Positions 52,332 to 59,554 of a stretch of 64,000 nt of DNA are shown in pieces (position 1 is the stretch's first letter; each line of letters opens with the position of its first letter). The notes beneath the pieces are model-generated. The model ran no database searches and was not told where the DNA came from. It was given only the letters and a program-made list of their open reading frames with translations. A program made the position numbers and the translations under genes. The DNA lies in contig NZ_WKEQ01000010.1 in NCBI RefSeq assembly GCF_021605415.1, positions 62,001 through 126,000 on the forward strand. The letters are read 5' to 3'. This stretch comes from Pseudomonas syringae (lineage in GTDB: Bacteria; Pseudomonadota; Gammaproteobacteria; Pseudomonadales; Pseudomonadaceae).

Positions 52332-53372
52332 ATGACCGACAAGAGCCAACAATTCGCCAGTGACAATTATTCGGGCATTTGCCCGGAAGCCTGGGCCGCC
52401 ATGGAACAAGCCAACCACGGCCACCAGCGCGCCTACGGTGACGATGAGTGGACAGCACGCGCCGCTGATCATTTCCGCAAATTGTTTGAAACCGACTGCG
52501 AAGTGTTCTTCGCCTTCAACGGCACCGCCGCCAACTCCCTGGCCCTGTCGTCGCTGTGCCAGAGTTACCACAGCGTGATCTGCTCGGAAACCGCCCACGT
52601 CGAAACCGACGAATGCGGCGCGCCGGAATTCTTCTCCAACGGCTCCAAACTGCTGATCGCCGGCACCGAAAACGGCAAGATCACCCCGGCCTCGATCCGC
52701 GAAGTCGCGCTCAAGCGCCAGGACATCCACTACCCGAAACCACGCGTGGTGACCCTGACTCAGGCCACTGAAGTCGGCAGCGTCTACACCCCGGAAGAAA
52801 TCCGCGCCATCAGCGCCACCTGTAAAGAACTCGGCCTGAACCTGCACATGGATGGCGCGCGCTTCTCCAACGCCTGCGCATTCCTCGGCTGCTCGCCGGC
52901 GGATCTGACCTGGAAGGCCGGCGTCGACGTACTGTGCTTCGGCGGCACGAAAAACGGCATGGCGGTGGGTGAGGCGATTTTGTTCTTCAACCACAAACTG
53001 GCCGAAGACTTCGACTACCGCTGCAAACAGGCCGGTCAACTGGCCTCGAAAATGCGCTTCCTGTCGGCGCCGTGGGTCGGCATCCTCGAAAACGACGCCT
53101 GGCTCAAATACGCCCGCCACGCCAACCACTGCGCGCAACTGCTCGCCGAACTGGTCAGCGACATCGACGGCGTCGAACTGATGTTCCCGGTACAGGCCAA
53201 CGGCGTATTCCTGCAGCTCTCGGAACCGGCCATCGCCGCCCTCACCGCACGCGGCTGGCGCTTCTACACCTTCATCGGCAAGGGCGGCGCCCGCTTCATG
53301 TGCTCGTGGGACACCGAAGAAGAGCGCGTACGCGAACTGGCCGCCGACATCCGCAAAGTCATGTCCGCCTGA
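52332..53372 (+). CDS. ltaE: Low-specificity L-threonine aldolase
   Basis: PLP enzyme cleaving threonine/allo-threonine to glycine and acetaldehyde. 346 residues. The Schiff-base Lys is in DVLCFGGTKNGMAVGEAILF. LNLHMDGARFSNACAFLGCS has the PLP-contacting Asp and Arg. The ATG at 52332 begins MTDKSQQFASDNYSG. It supplies glycine close to glyA and the sox genes. Followed by the REP/RAYT island. Confidence 0.93.
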   Translation: MTDKSQQFASDNYSGICPEAWAAMEQANHGHQRAYGDDEWTARAADHFRKLFETDCEVFFAFNGTAANSLALSSLCQSYHSVICSETAHVETDECGAPEFFSNGSKLLIAGTENGKITPASIREVALKRQDIHYPKPRVVTLTQATEVGSVYTPEEIRAISATCKELGLNLHMDGARFSNACAFLGCSPADLTWKAGVDVLCFGGTKNGMAVGEAILFFNHKLAEDFDYRCKQAGQLASKMRFLSAPWVGILENDAWLKYARHANHCAQLLAELVSDIDGVELMFPVQANGVFLQLSEPAIAALTARGWRFYTFIGKGGARFMCSWDTEEERVRELAADIRKVMSA

Positions 53373-53857
53373 TACCCCCGCTCCCACGACCCGATCGTTC
53401 CCACGCTCCCGCGTGGGAATGCATCCCGGGACGCTCCGCGTTCCAGCCTCACCCCAGCGCCAAACCGAACACCGCTGTGACGCAGATCAGGTACACGCCG
53501 AATTCTGATCGTTCCCACGCTCCCGCGTGGGAATGCAGCCAGGGACGCTCCGCGTTCCAGCCTCACCCCAGCGCCAAACCGAACACCGCTGTGACGCAGA
53601 GCGTCACGGGCTGCATTCCCACGCAGAGCATGGGAACGATCAGCGGCAGACACCCGCCACGCCGATCGCTCCCACGACTCCGCGGAGAACGATCGCATTG
53701 GCGCGCCGACTTTTCCCACTTCCAACTCAGTTTCGTCCGCTAGCGAACACTCCCCCGCCTCCCCGAACCTGATCGTTCCCACGCTCTGCGTGGGAACGCA
53801 GCCAGGGACGCTCCGCGTTCCTTCTCAGTCGCAGCACACGATTCAAGGATGAATCCC
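53373..53857. repeat. REP island upstream of the RAYT gene (includes a 94-bp direct duplication)
   Basis: Several GTTCCCACGCTC..GCGTGGGAATGC units. A 94-bp segment occurs twice at 53393-53486 and 53507-53600 (114-bp period), nearly identical. An inverted closing unit follows at 53601-53641 (CATTCCCACGCAGAGCATGG). A further complete unit sits at 53770-53822, next to the transposase start. No other gene lies in this 485-bp stretch. Confidence 0.85.
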
Positions 53858-54391
53858 ATGGGCCGAAGCCGCTACACCCTCACCGAACCCGACAAACCGC
53901 ACTTTCTCACCTGCACGGTCATGGAGTGGCTGCCACTGTTTATCCGCCCCTACATCGTCGACCATTTGCTCAATTGCTGGCGCTACCAGCAAACCCATCA
54001 CGATCTGAAGCTTTACGGATACGTGATCCTGGAAAACCATCTGCACTTCGTCGCCCAGGCGCCTGACCTCAACAAATGCCTGAGTCAGTTCAAGTCATTC
54101 ACCGCGCGCCAGATCATCGATGACCTGCGGAACAAAGGTGCCGAACGGGCCTTGCAGCGCCTGCATTTCAACAAACGAGCGCACAAACAGGATCGGATGT
54201 ATCAGATGTGGCAGGAAGGCGCCCATGGGGAAATGGTCTTCAGCGAATCGGTGATGCGCCAAAAACTCGATTACATCCACAACAACCCGGTCAAGCGTGG
54301 CTACGTCGACTTGCCGGAACACTGGCGGTATTCGAGCGCGAGGAATTATGCGGGGATGGATGGGTTGCTCGACATTCAGCGCTGGGATTGA
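53858..54391 (+). CDS. REP-associated tyrosine transposase (RAYT, IS200-like Y1 family)
   Basis: 177 residues related to IS200/IS605 TnpA. The HUH pair is in GYVILENHLHFVAQ (His-Leu-His). DYIHNNPVKRGYVDLPEHWR and YSSARNY are RAYT C-terminal signatures. The catalytic Tyr is not obvious: the helix after the HUH motif reads QFKSFTARQIIDDL, so it must be checked. The ATG at 53858 is preferred as AAGGA lies 9 bases before it. The gene is flanked on both sides by inverted GTTCCCACGC repeats, as expected if it is the enzyme spreading them. Confidence 0.88.
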   Translation: MGRSRYTLTEPDKPHFLTCTVMEWLPLFIRPYIVDHLLNCWRYQQTHHDLKLYGYVILENHLHFVAQAPDLNKCLSQFKSFTARQIIDDLRNKGAERALQRLHFNKRAHKQDRMYQMWQEGAHGEMVFSESVMRQKLDYIHNNPVKRGYVDLPEHWRYSSARNYAGMDGLLDIQRWD

Positions 54392-54396
54392 GATTG

Positions 54397-54522
54397 CTGG
54401 AACGCGGAGCGTCCCTGGAGGCATTCCCACGCGGAGCATGGGAACGATGAAAATATGCGCTGGAACCTGATCGTTCCCATGCTCTGCGTGGGAATGCATC
54501 CCGGGACGCTCTGCGTTCCAGC
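54397..54522. repeat. REP pair downstream of the RAYT gene
   Basis: GGAACGCGGAGCGTCCCTGG (from 54399) and CATTCCCACGCGGAGCATGG (from 54422) face GATCGTTCCCATGCTCTGCG (from 54469) and the closing GGGACGCTCTGCGTTCCA. Same family as upstream, in mirror orientation. Confidence 0.85.
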
Positions 54523-54588
54523 CTCACCGCGTGGTCCACAGTTGTGGCGAGCCCTCCGCTCACATAACAACAAGCACGGAGCCTGCGC

Positions 54589-54729
54589 ATGTCGTTCAAA
54601 GACAAAACCCTGCTCATCACTGGCACCCGCCGTGGCATCGGCCGTGAGATTGCGCTGCGGGCCGCCCGCGATGGAAGGTTCGAACAAGACAGCAATGCGC
54701 CACTGATGACCGACCTGTTCGTAGACTGA
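54589..54729 (+). pseudogene. Internally deleted short-chain dehydrogenase (SDR) remnant
   Basis: The 46-codon frame begins like an SDR: MSFKDKTLLITGTRRGIGRE (TGxxxGIG cofactor loop), then IALRAARDG. It jumps at about codon 31 to FEQDSNAPLMTDLFVD, which resembles the C-terminal end of SDR enzymes. About 200 central codons are missing, including the Ser-Tyr-Lys catalytic site. The frame stays open across the join, so it may still be translated, but not as an enzyme. It lies beside the REP/RAYT island. Confidence 0.65.
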
Positions 54730-54764
54730 ACACCGCCCCTGCGACAGCTCCTACATGAAGCAGG

Positions 54765-55865
54765 TTAAAAGTCGATGCGCACATCCCCCTTCGGCACACT
54801 GCAGCACGACAAGATAAACCCGTCGGCCTCATCTTCCTCGGTAATCCCGCCGTTGTGCTCCATCTCCACTTCGCCGCCAAGCTTGAGCACTTTGCACGTT
54901 CCGCAAATGCCCATGCCACAGGCTTTCGGAATCAACAGCCCCACCTTCGCCGCCGCCGCATGCACAGTTTCCCCCGGCGCGACGCGAATGCTCTTGCCCG
55001 ATGACGTGAATTCCACCTGATGCAGATCCGCCGCATCGACTTCCGGTGCATCCGCCGCCTGTTCGGCTTGTTCCACCGCATCGGCGCGGGCCTCGGGTGG
55101 CGTGGCGCCGAAGGACTCTTCGTGGTAACGCTTCATGTCGTAGCCAGCGACTTCCAGCAGGCGCTTGACCGCGTTCATGTAAGGCGTCGGGCCGCAGCAG
55201 AAGACTTCGCGCTCAAGAAAGTCCGGCACCATCAGTTCGAGCATTTTGTGGTTGAGGTAGCCGCGATAACCGGCCCATGGCTCGCCCAGACCATGCTTTT
55301 CACAAATCAGGTGCAAGCTGAAGTTGTCGATCCGCGAGGCCATGTGTTCCAGCTCGCGGTGGTAAATGATGTCTTTCGGCGAGCGGGCGCTGTGGATAAA
55401 CGTCATGTCGACGTTGGCGTTGGTGTCGTAAAACCAGCGCGCCATCGACATGCACGGAGTAATCCCCACGCCGCCGCTGAGGTAGAGCACTTTCGGGCTC
55501 GGGAAGTCGATGCCGTTGAACAGCCCGACCGGGCCGTGTACCGCCAATTCCTGACCTTCATGCAGCGTGTCGTGCAGCCAGTTGGAAACCTTGCCGCCCG
55601 GTACGCGCTTGATCGTCACCGAAAAGCTGTACGGCACCGAAGGTGAACTGGAAATGGTGTAAGAGCGCATGATCGGCTGGCCTTCGATTTCCAGCTCCAG
55701 GGTCACGAACTGCCCCGGTTTGAAGAAGTACAGAATCGGCTGATCCGCCATAAAGCAGAAGGTGCGCACGTCCCAGGTTTCCTGGATGACCTTGACGCAT
55801 CGGACGATGTGTCGACCATTGGCCCAGGTCTGGGTGGTTACCGGGTTCAGGAAGCTGTTGGACAT
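54765..55865 (-). CDS. gbcB: GbcB, glycine betaine demethylase reductase subunit
   Basis: Ferredoxin-NAD(P)H reductase-type electron donor to the Rieske oxygenase GbcA. 366 residues. FAD site MRSYTISSSP, NAD site YLSGGVGITPCMSMARWFYD, and a C-terminal [2Fe-2S] domain with CGMGICGTCKVLKLGG and the fourth Cys in ILSCCS. The start at 55865 has GGAG 6 bases upstream; 55871 is the alternative. Divergent from gbcA, as in P. aeruginosa. Confidence 0.93.
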   Translation of the reverse strand: MSNSFLNPVTTQTWANGRHIVRCVKVIQETWDVRTFCFMADQPILYFFKPGQFVTLELEIEGQPIMRSYTISSSPSVPYSFSVTIKRVPGGKVSNWLHDTLHEGQELAVHGPVGLFNGIDFPSPKVLYLSGGVGITPCMSMARWFYDTNANVDMTFIHSARSPKDIIYHRELEHMASRIDNFSLHLICEKHGLGEPWAGYRGYLNHKMLELMVPDFLEREVFCCGPTPYMNAVKRLLEVAGYDMKRYHEESFGATPPEARADAVEQAEQAADAPEVDAADLHQVEFTSSGKSIRVAPGETVHAAAAKVGLLIPKACGMGICGTCKVLKLGGEVEMEHNGGITEEDEADGFILSCCSVPKGDVRIDF

Positions 55866-56148
55866 GCTCATCTCCACGGCCGACTGCCGGCCTTCATGGT
55901 GGCGATTCTGCGTATAGCGCAGGACGACCATTTACCTATCCGCGACATTGACATGCTTATGGCGACCAGCCCCCAACTACCGGGGGTTGCGCGTCGGGAA
56001 CAGATTGCATCATGTCGCCCATGGATAAGGTTCCGGACAACGCCAGGCCCACACTCCGCCTCAGACAAAGACGATTTCTTTGCGCCTTGCGATGTAACCG
56101 TATCAGCCACTTTCGCCGGCCACGTAGAGGGCCTTGAGGATTAAATCG

Positions 56149-57444
56149 ATGGACGTCACCGCAAAACTGAGCCTGGGCGATCCGCTGGAACCCGCACGCA
56201 AGGCCACCGCACAAATGCTGCAAGAACGCGAGCGCACCTTTTCGTTGCCGCAACCGTTCTACAGCGATGAGCGGTTGTTCGATATCGACATGCAGGAAAT
56301 CTTCCAGAAAGAGTGGTTGATCGCTGGCATGACCAGCGAAATCCCGAACAAAGGCAACTACGTGACGCTGCAGATCGGCAAGAACCCGATCATCGTCATC
56401 CGTGGTGCCGAAGGCGTGGTGCATGCGTTTCACAACGTCTGCCGCCACCGTGGCTCGCGTCTGTGCACCAGCGACAAGGGCAAGGTCGCCAAACTGGTCT
56501 GCCATTACCACCAGTGGACCTACGAACTGGACGGCCGCCTGCTGTTCGCCGGCACCGAAATGGGTGCCGACTTCGACATGAAGCAGTACGGCCTCAAACC
56601 GGTGAACGTGAAAACCGCGGGTGGCTACATCTTCATCAGCCTGTCGGAGAATCCGCCGGCCATCGATGACTTCCTGTCGACGCTCAACCATTACATGGAA
56701 CCGTACGACATGGAGAACACCAAGGTGGCAATCACCACCACCTTGATGGAAAAGGCCAACTGGAAACTGGTGCTGGAAAACAACCGCGAGTGCTACCACT
56801 GCAATGCTTCACACCCGGAACTGCTGAAAACCTTGCTGGAATGGGACGACGTCACCGACCCGCGCGCCGACCAGGCGTTCAAGGATCACGTTGCTGCCTC
56901 CGCCGCTGCCTGGGAAGCCGAGAAGATCCCTTACGCCCACGCCAGTTTCGGCTTGCGCAATCGCATCGTGCGCATGCCGCTGCTCAAGGGCACCGTGTCG
57001 ATGACACTCGACGGCAAACAGGGCTGCGCCAAGCTGATGGGCCGCATCAAGAACCCGGATCTGGGTTCAATGCGCATCCTGCACCTGCCACATTCGTGGA
57101 ACCACTGCATGGGCGACCACATCATCGTGTTCACCGTGTGGCCGATCAGTGCACAGGAAACCATGGTTACCACCAAGTGGATCGTGCACAAGGACGCGGT
57201 TGAAGGCGTGGATTACGACGTTGATCGCATGCGCCAGGTGTGGGACGCGACCAACGACCAGGATCGTCGATTGGCCGAGGAGAATCAGCGTGGGATCAAC
57301 TCCACGGCGTATCAGCCTGGGCCGTATTCGAAGACCTATGAGTTTGGGGTGGTGAACTTCATTGACTGGTACAGCGAGCGGATGTTGAACAACCTTGGGG
57401 CAGAGCCTGCGCCATATTTGAAAGGCGTTCCGGTTCAAGGGTAA
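56149..57444 (+). CDS. gbcA: GbcA, glycine betaine demethylase Rieske oxygenase
   Basis: Oxygenase removing one methyl from glycine betaine, giving dimethylglycine and formaldehyde. 431 residues. The Rieske [2Fe-2S] ligands are Cys98 and His100 (CRHRG), then Cys118 and His121 (CHYHQW). The mononuclear iron region includes NRECYHCNASHPELLK and the C-terminal STAYQPGPYSKTYEFGVVNF. The ATG at 56149 has GAGGA upstream. The 283-bp gap to gbcB should hold the GbdR operator, which I could not define. Confidence 0.94.
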   Translation: MDVTAKLSLGDPLEPARKATAQMLQERERTFSLPQPFYSDERLFDIDMQEIFQKEWLIAGMTSEIPNKGNYVTLQIGKNPIIVIRGAEGVVHAFHNVCRHRGSRLCTSDKGKVAKLVCHYHQWTYELDGRLLFAGTEMGADFDMKQYGLKPVNVKTAGGYIFISLSENPPAIDDFLSTLNHYMEPYDMENTKVAITTTLMEKANWKLVLENNRECYHCNASHPELLKTLLEWDDVTDPRADQAFKDHVAASAAAWEAEKIPYAHASFGLRNRIVRMPLLKGTVSMTLDGKQGCAKLMGRIKNPDLGSMRILHLPHSWNHCMGDHIIVFTVWPISAQETMVTTKWIVHKDAVEGVDYDVDRMRQVWDATNDQDRRLAEENQRGINSTAYQPGPYSKTYEFGVVNFIDWYSERMLNNLGAEPAPYLKGVPVQG

Positions 57445-57454
57445 ATCGACGTCC

Positions 57455-57510
57455 AAAGATCGCAGCCTCGGCAGCTCCTGCAAGGAGTCTCTCCGGGCCT
57501 GCGATCTTTT
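57455..57510. terminator. Inverted repeat / terminator after gbcA
   Basis: AAAGATCGCAG (57455-57465) and CTGCGATCTTT (57499-57509) are exact complements with CTCGGCAGCTCCTGCAAGGA-type sequence between. It ends in TTTT. The arms belong to the GGCTGCGATC repeat family. Confidence 0.75.
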
Positions 57511-57574
57511 AATAACTGTACGAAATATGACCTATTCCCCTCCGCGCTATACCTCTCGCGCGCTCCAGCCTTCC

Positions 57575-57619
57575 GCGAACAAGTTATCCACAGAGCCACC
57601 CACAGCAAATGGGGACAAC
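57575..57619 (+). repeat. DnaA-box repeat unit 1
   Basis: GCGAAC, 3 bases, TTATCCACAG (57584-57593), then 26 bases ending in GGGGACAAC. It is the most diverged copy and lacks the upstream TTTTTTGATC element. Confidence 0.8.
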
Positions 57620-57705
57620 TGTGCATGACTCGTCAATTATTTAGCTGATTCGTGAAGAAAAACCGTGACTTATCCAGAAGCAGGGTTTTCGCTGCCGCCT
57701 GAGTG

Positions 57706-57801
57706 TTTTTTGATCAACCCTTTGTAAGCCGCGTTTAATAAGGCCTGTAGAGGACAACGAACACCTTATCCACAGAAGGGCCAACAGAGTTCGGGGGTAA
57801 C
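57706..57801 (+). repeat. DnaA-box repeat unit 2 with TTTTTTGATC
   Basis: TTTTTTGATC at 57706-57715. TTATCCACAG at 57766-57775, 54 bases after the G of GATC. The 26-base tail has CCAACAGAG and GGGGGTAAC. The core element is 57757-57801. Confidence 0.85.
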
Positions 57802-57879
57802 TTTGCGGCCTCTGTGGAAAAGCGCTTCAAGGCCTTGAACAGCGCTGCATTGACGGATAAAAAACGGGGGAAAAACGTG

Positions 57880-57984
57880 TTTTGATCAATAAACGATCAG
57901 AGCGCTACAAGCCACGTTCTACATAGCTTTCAGCGGATAGCGAACATCTTATCCACAGAAGCGCCAACAGAGATTGGGGGCAAC
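57880..57984 (+). repeat. DnaA-box repeat unit 3 with TTTTGATC
   Basis: TTTTGATC from 57880. TTATCCACAG at 57949-57958; this unit has 11 extra bases between GATC and the box. The tail has CCAACAGAG and GGGGGCAAC. The core element is 57940-57984. Confidence 0.85.
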
Positions 57985-58038
57985 TCGGCGCATTGTTCAG
58001 GCAAAAAAGCTCGAAAAAACCATGACTTAGGTTGATCG

Positions 58039-58134
58039 TTTTTTGATCGCCAAGCGGCAGGGCGCGATTTGCTTGACGTTCAGCGATAGGCGAACACGTT
58101 ATCCACAGATCCGCCAACAGGGATTGTGGGTAAC
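58039..58134 (+). repeat. DnaA-box repeat unit 4 with TTTTTTGATCGCC
   Basis: TTTTTTGATCGCC at 58039-58051, CGGCAG at 58055-58060, TTATCCACAG at 58099-58108 (54-base spacing again). The tail has CCAACAGGG and GTGGGTAAC. The core element is 58090-58134. Confidence 0.85.
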
Positions 58135-58144
58135 CGGCACTGAA

Positions 58145-58711
58145 TCAAGGCCGGTGCATCAGATAAGCGGCGCCCGTCACCCGAATCATCGGATGCGGCG
58201 TGACCTGACAGGTTTTGACGATGCCGAAGCCGTGACGCTCATAGAAGCGCCGCGCGCCGGTATTGGCGGCATAGTCGATCAGGCTCAGGCCGTTGAGTTG
58301 CAGGCTGTCGGCGCGGCGCTGTGCGTGCTGGAGAAATTGCACACCGAGGCCGCGATTGCGCCAGCCTTCGTGCAGCGCGAGGCTGGAGATATAGAGCGTG
58401 TCCGGCACTTCCATGTCGGCGTAAGGTGCCAGTACCGGGTCGGTGCTGGGTTCGGCGTCCGGGTCATTGCGCATCACGTAGCTGTGCATCATGCCGACGA
58501 CCTGGCCTTCGGCTTCGGCGATCAGGCAGTTCTGCCAGGAGAAATCCACATCGTCGCGGGCGTAACGACGGGCGCCGACGTCCAGTAACGGCTCGCCGGG
58601 CTCGGCAATCTTGCTCCAGATGTAGTCAGAGGCGCCTTCGGAGGAGATCTGGAACAGGCGAGCGATGTCGCGGGCGTCGGTGCGTTGGGCTGAACGAAAT
58701 TCAACTGACAT
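58145..58711 (-). CDS. GNAT-family N-acetyltransferase
   Basis: 188 residues. The acetyl-CoA motif is LALHEGWRNRGLGVQFLQHA (motif A, R-x-x-G-x-G/L), with LIDYAANTGARRFYERHGFG (motif B) and a C-terminal strand ending AYLMHRP. The start at MSVEFRS (58711) is preferred to the longer frame, which runs into a REP unit. It follows etfB by 62 bp in the same direction. Substrate unknown; proximity to glycine betaine genes is conserved in pseudomonads, but a link is inference. Confidence 0.85.
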   Translation of the reverse strand: MSVEFRSAQRTDARDIARLFQISSEGASDYIWSKIAEPGEPLLDVGARRYARDDVDFSWQNCLIAEAEGQVVGMMHSYVMRNDPDAEPSTDPVLAPYADMEVPDTLYISSLALHEGWRNRGLGVQFLQHAQRRADSLQLNGLSLIDYAANTGARRFYERHGFGIVKTCQVTPHPMIRVTGAAYLMHRP

Positions 58712-58720
58712 TATTTTTCC

Positions 58721-58746
58721 TTGTTGGAGCGAGCCTGCTCGCACCT
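58721..58746. repeat. Single REP unit between etfB and the GNAT gene
   Basis: TTGGAGCGAGCCTGCTCGCA with no partner arm nearby. Confidence 0.7.
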
Positions 58747-58773
58747 ACCTTATTGGATGTGATCTGTTATAGG

Positions 58774-59544
58774 TTAGCGGACGACGCCTTCTTCGATAAG
58801 CAACTTGAGAATCGCCTCGGCCCCCGCCTGCGCCGTCACGCCTTTAAGCACTTGTCCACCGCCGCCACTGGCTTTGGCCGTCGCCGCTTTCATCCGGTCC
58901 GCGCCGCTCTTGGCCTTGATGACCTTCAGGCGTTTCGGCCGAGGTTTGGCCGGTTGCAGCGTGGCAACGGCGAGCAATTCGTCATCGACCACTTCGATAT
59001 CTTCCGCCTCCAGCATTCCGCGTCGCGCCGGGCCGAAAGCGCTTTGCCGAGGTTTCGGCGCGGCGTTATCCACAGTCGCCAGAAACGGCAGGCGTACCTT
59101 CAAGCGCCGCCGTTGTCCACGGGGTAAAGCTTGCAGCACCAGCGCCGAACCGTCGTTGATCGACTCGACCTGCGCCAACCCGACCACCAGTGGCCAGCCC
59201 AGCCCTTCGGCGAGCAGGAACGGCAGCATCCCCGAGCCTTCGCCGGTTTCCGCCTGGCTGCCGGTCAGCACCACCTGGGCGCCGGCCTCGCGCAGATAAT
59301 TCGTGAGCGCCGGCAGCGCATCGGCGCCAGCGGGTTGTTCAAGCACGTGCAACTGTTCCAGGCCCATACCCAGATAAGCCCGCAATGCCGGTTCGGCGAT
59401 GTCGCCAGCGTGCAGCACTTGCAGGTTATCCCCAGCCAGTTGCAAACCGAGTTCTACGGCACGAGCATCTTGCTCGGCGCGTCGCGGCCGGCCGGAGGTC
59501 GGGTGGGCGCCGATTGAAACCAGACTGATGATTTTTGTGTTCAT
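58774..59544 (-). CDS. Electron transfer flavoprotein beta-type subunit (dimethylglycine pathway)
   Basis: 256 residues. It shows the EtfB pattern: GSQAETGEGSGMLPFLLAEG (AMP/FAD-contacting loop, D/E-x-x-T-x-Q-x-G-like) and LKVRLPFLATVDNAAPKPRQ. It pairs with the alpha-type subunit whose stop lies at 59555 (10 bp before this start). As in P. aeruginosa, the pair follows dgcB and should carry electrons from dimethylglycine oxidation to the quinone pool. A DnaA-box sequence (59066-59074) lies inside the gene. Confidence 0.85.
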   Translation of the reverse strand: MNTKIISLVSIGAHPTSGRPRRAEQDARAVELGLQLAGDNLQVLHAGDIAEPALRAYLGMGLEQLHVLEQPAGADALPALTNYLREAGAQVVLTGSQAETGEGSGMLPFLLAEGLGWPLVVGLAQVESINDGSALVLQALPRGQRRRLKVRLPFLATVDNAAPKPRQSAFGPARRGMLEAEDIEVVDDELLAVATLQPAKPRPKRLKVIKAKSGADRMKAATAKASGGGGQVLKGVTAQAGAEAILKLLIEEGVVR

Positions 59545-59554
59545 GACCTTTCCC

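Larger units (their letters stand above)
57511..58144. other. Gene-free stretch (634 bp) carrying the DnaA-box repeat array
   Basis: No supported gene. Four direct copies of a 45-bp element occupy it, each with a perfect DnaA box, together with poly-T/GATC elements, a near-match box TTATCCAGA at 57670-57678, and two AACC(G/A)TGACTTA elements (from about 57661 and 58017). Confidence 0.8.

Noticed and set aside
53393..53640. CRISPR-like array
   Set aside because: The units are palindromic REP sequences of irregular spacing with a duplicated unique part. There are no uniform spacers and no cas genes.
55866..56148. GbdR operator between gbcA and gbcB
   Set aside because: The site is expected from P. 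aeruginosa, but I could not identify a sequence specific enough to report.
57905..58117. A 70-codon minus-strand frame with repeated LWI(T/R)CS peptides
   Set aside because: The peptide repeats are translations of the DnaA-box repeats. There is no ribosome site or codon pattern of a gene.
57572..58134. Reading the repeat array as a chromosomal origin
   Set aside because: oriC of pseudomonads lies by dnaA/rpmH, which are absent here. The AT-rich unwinding region is also short.
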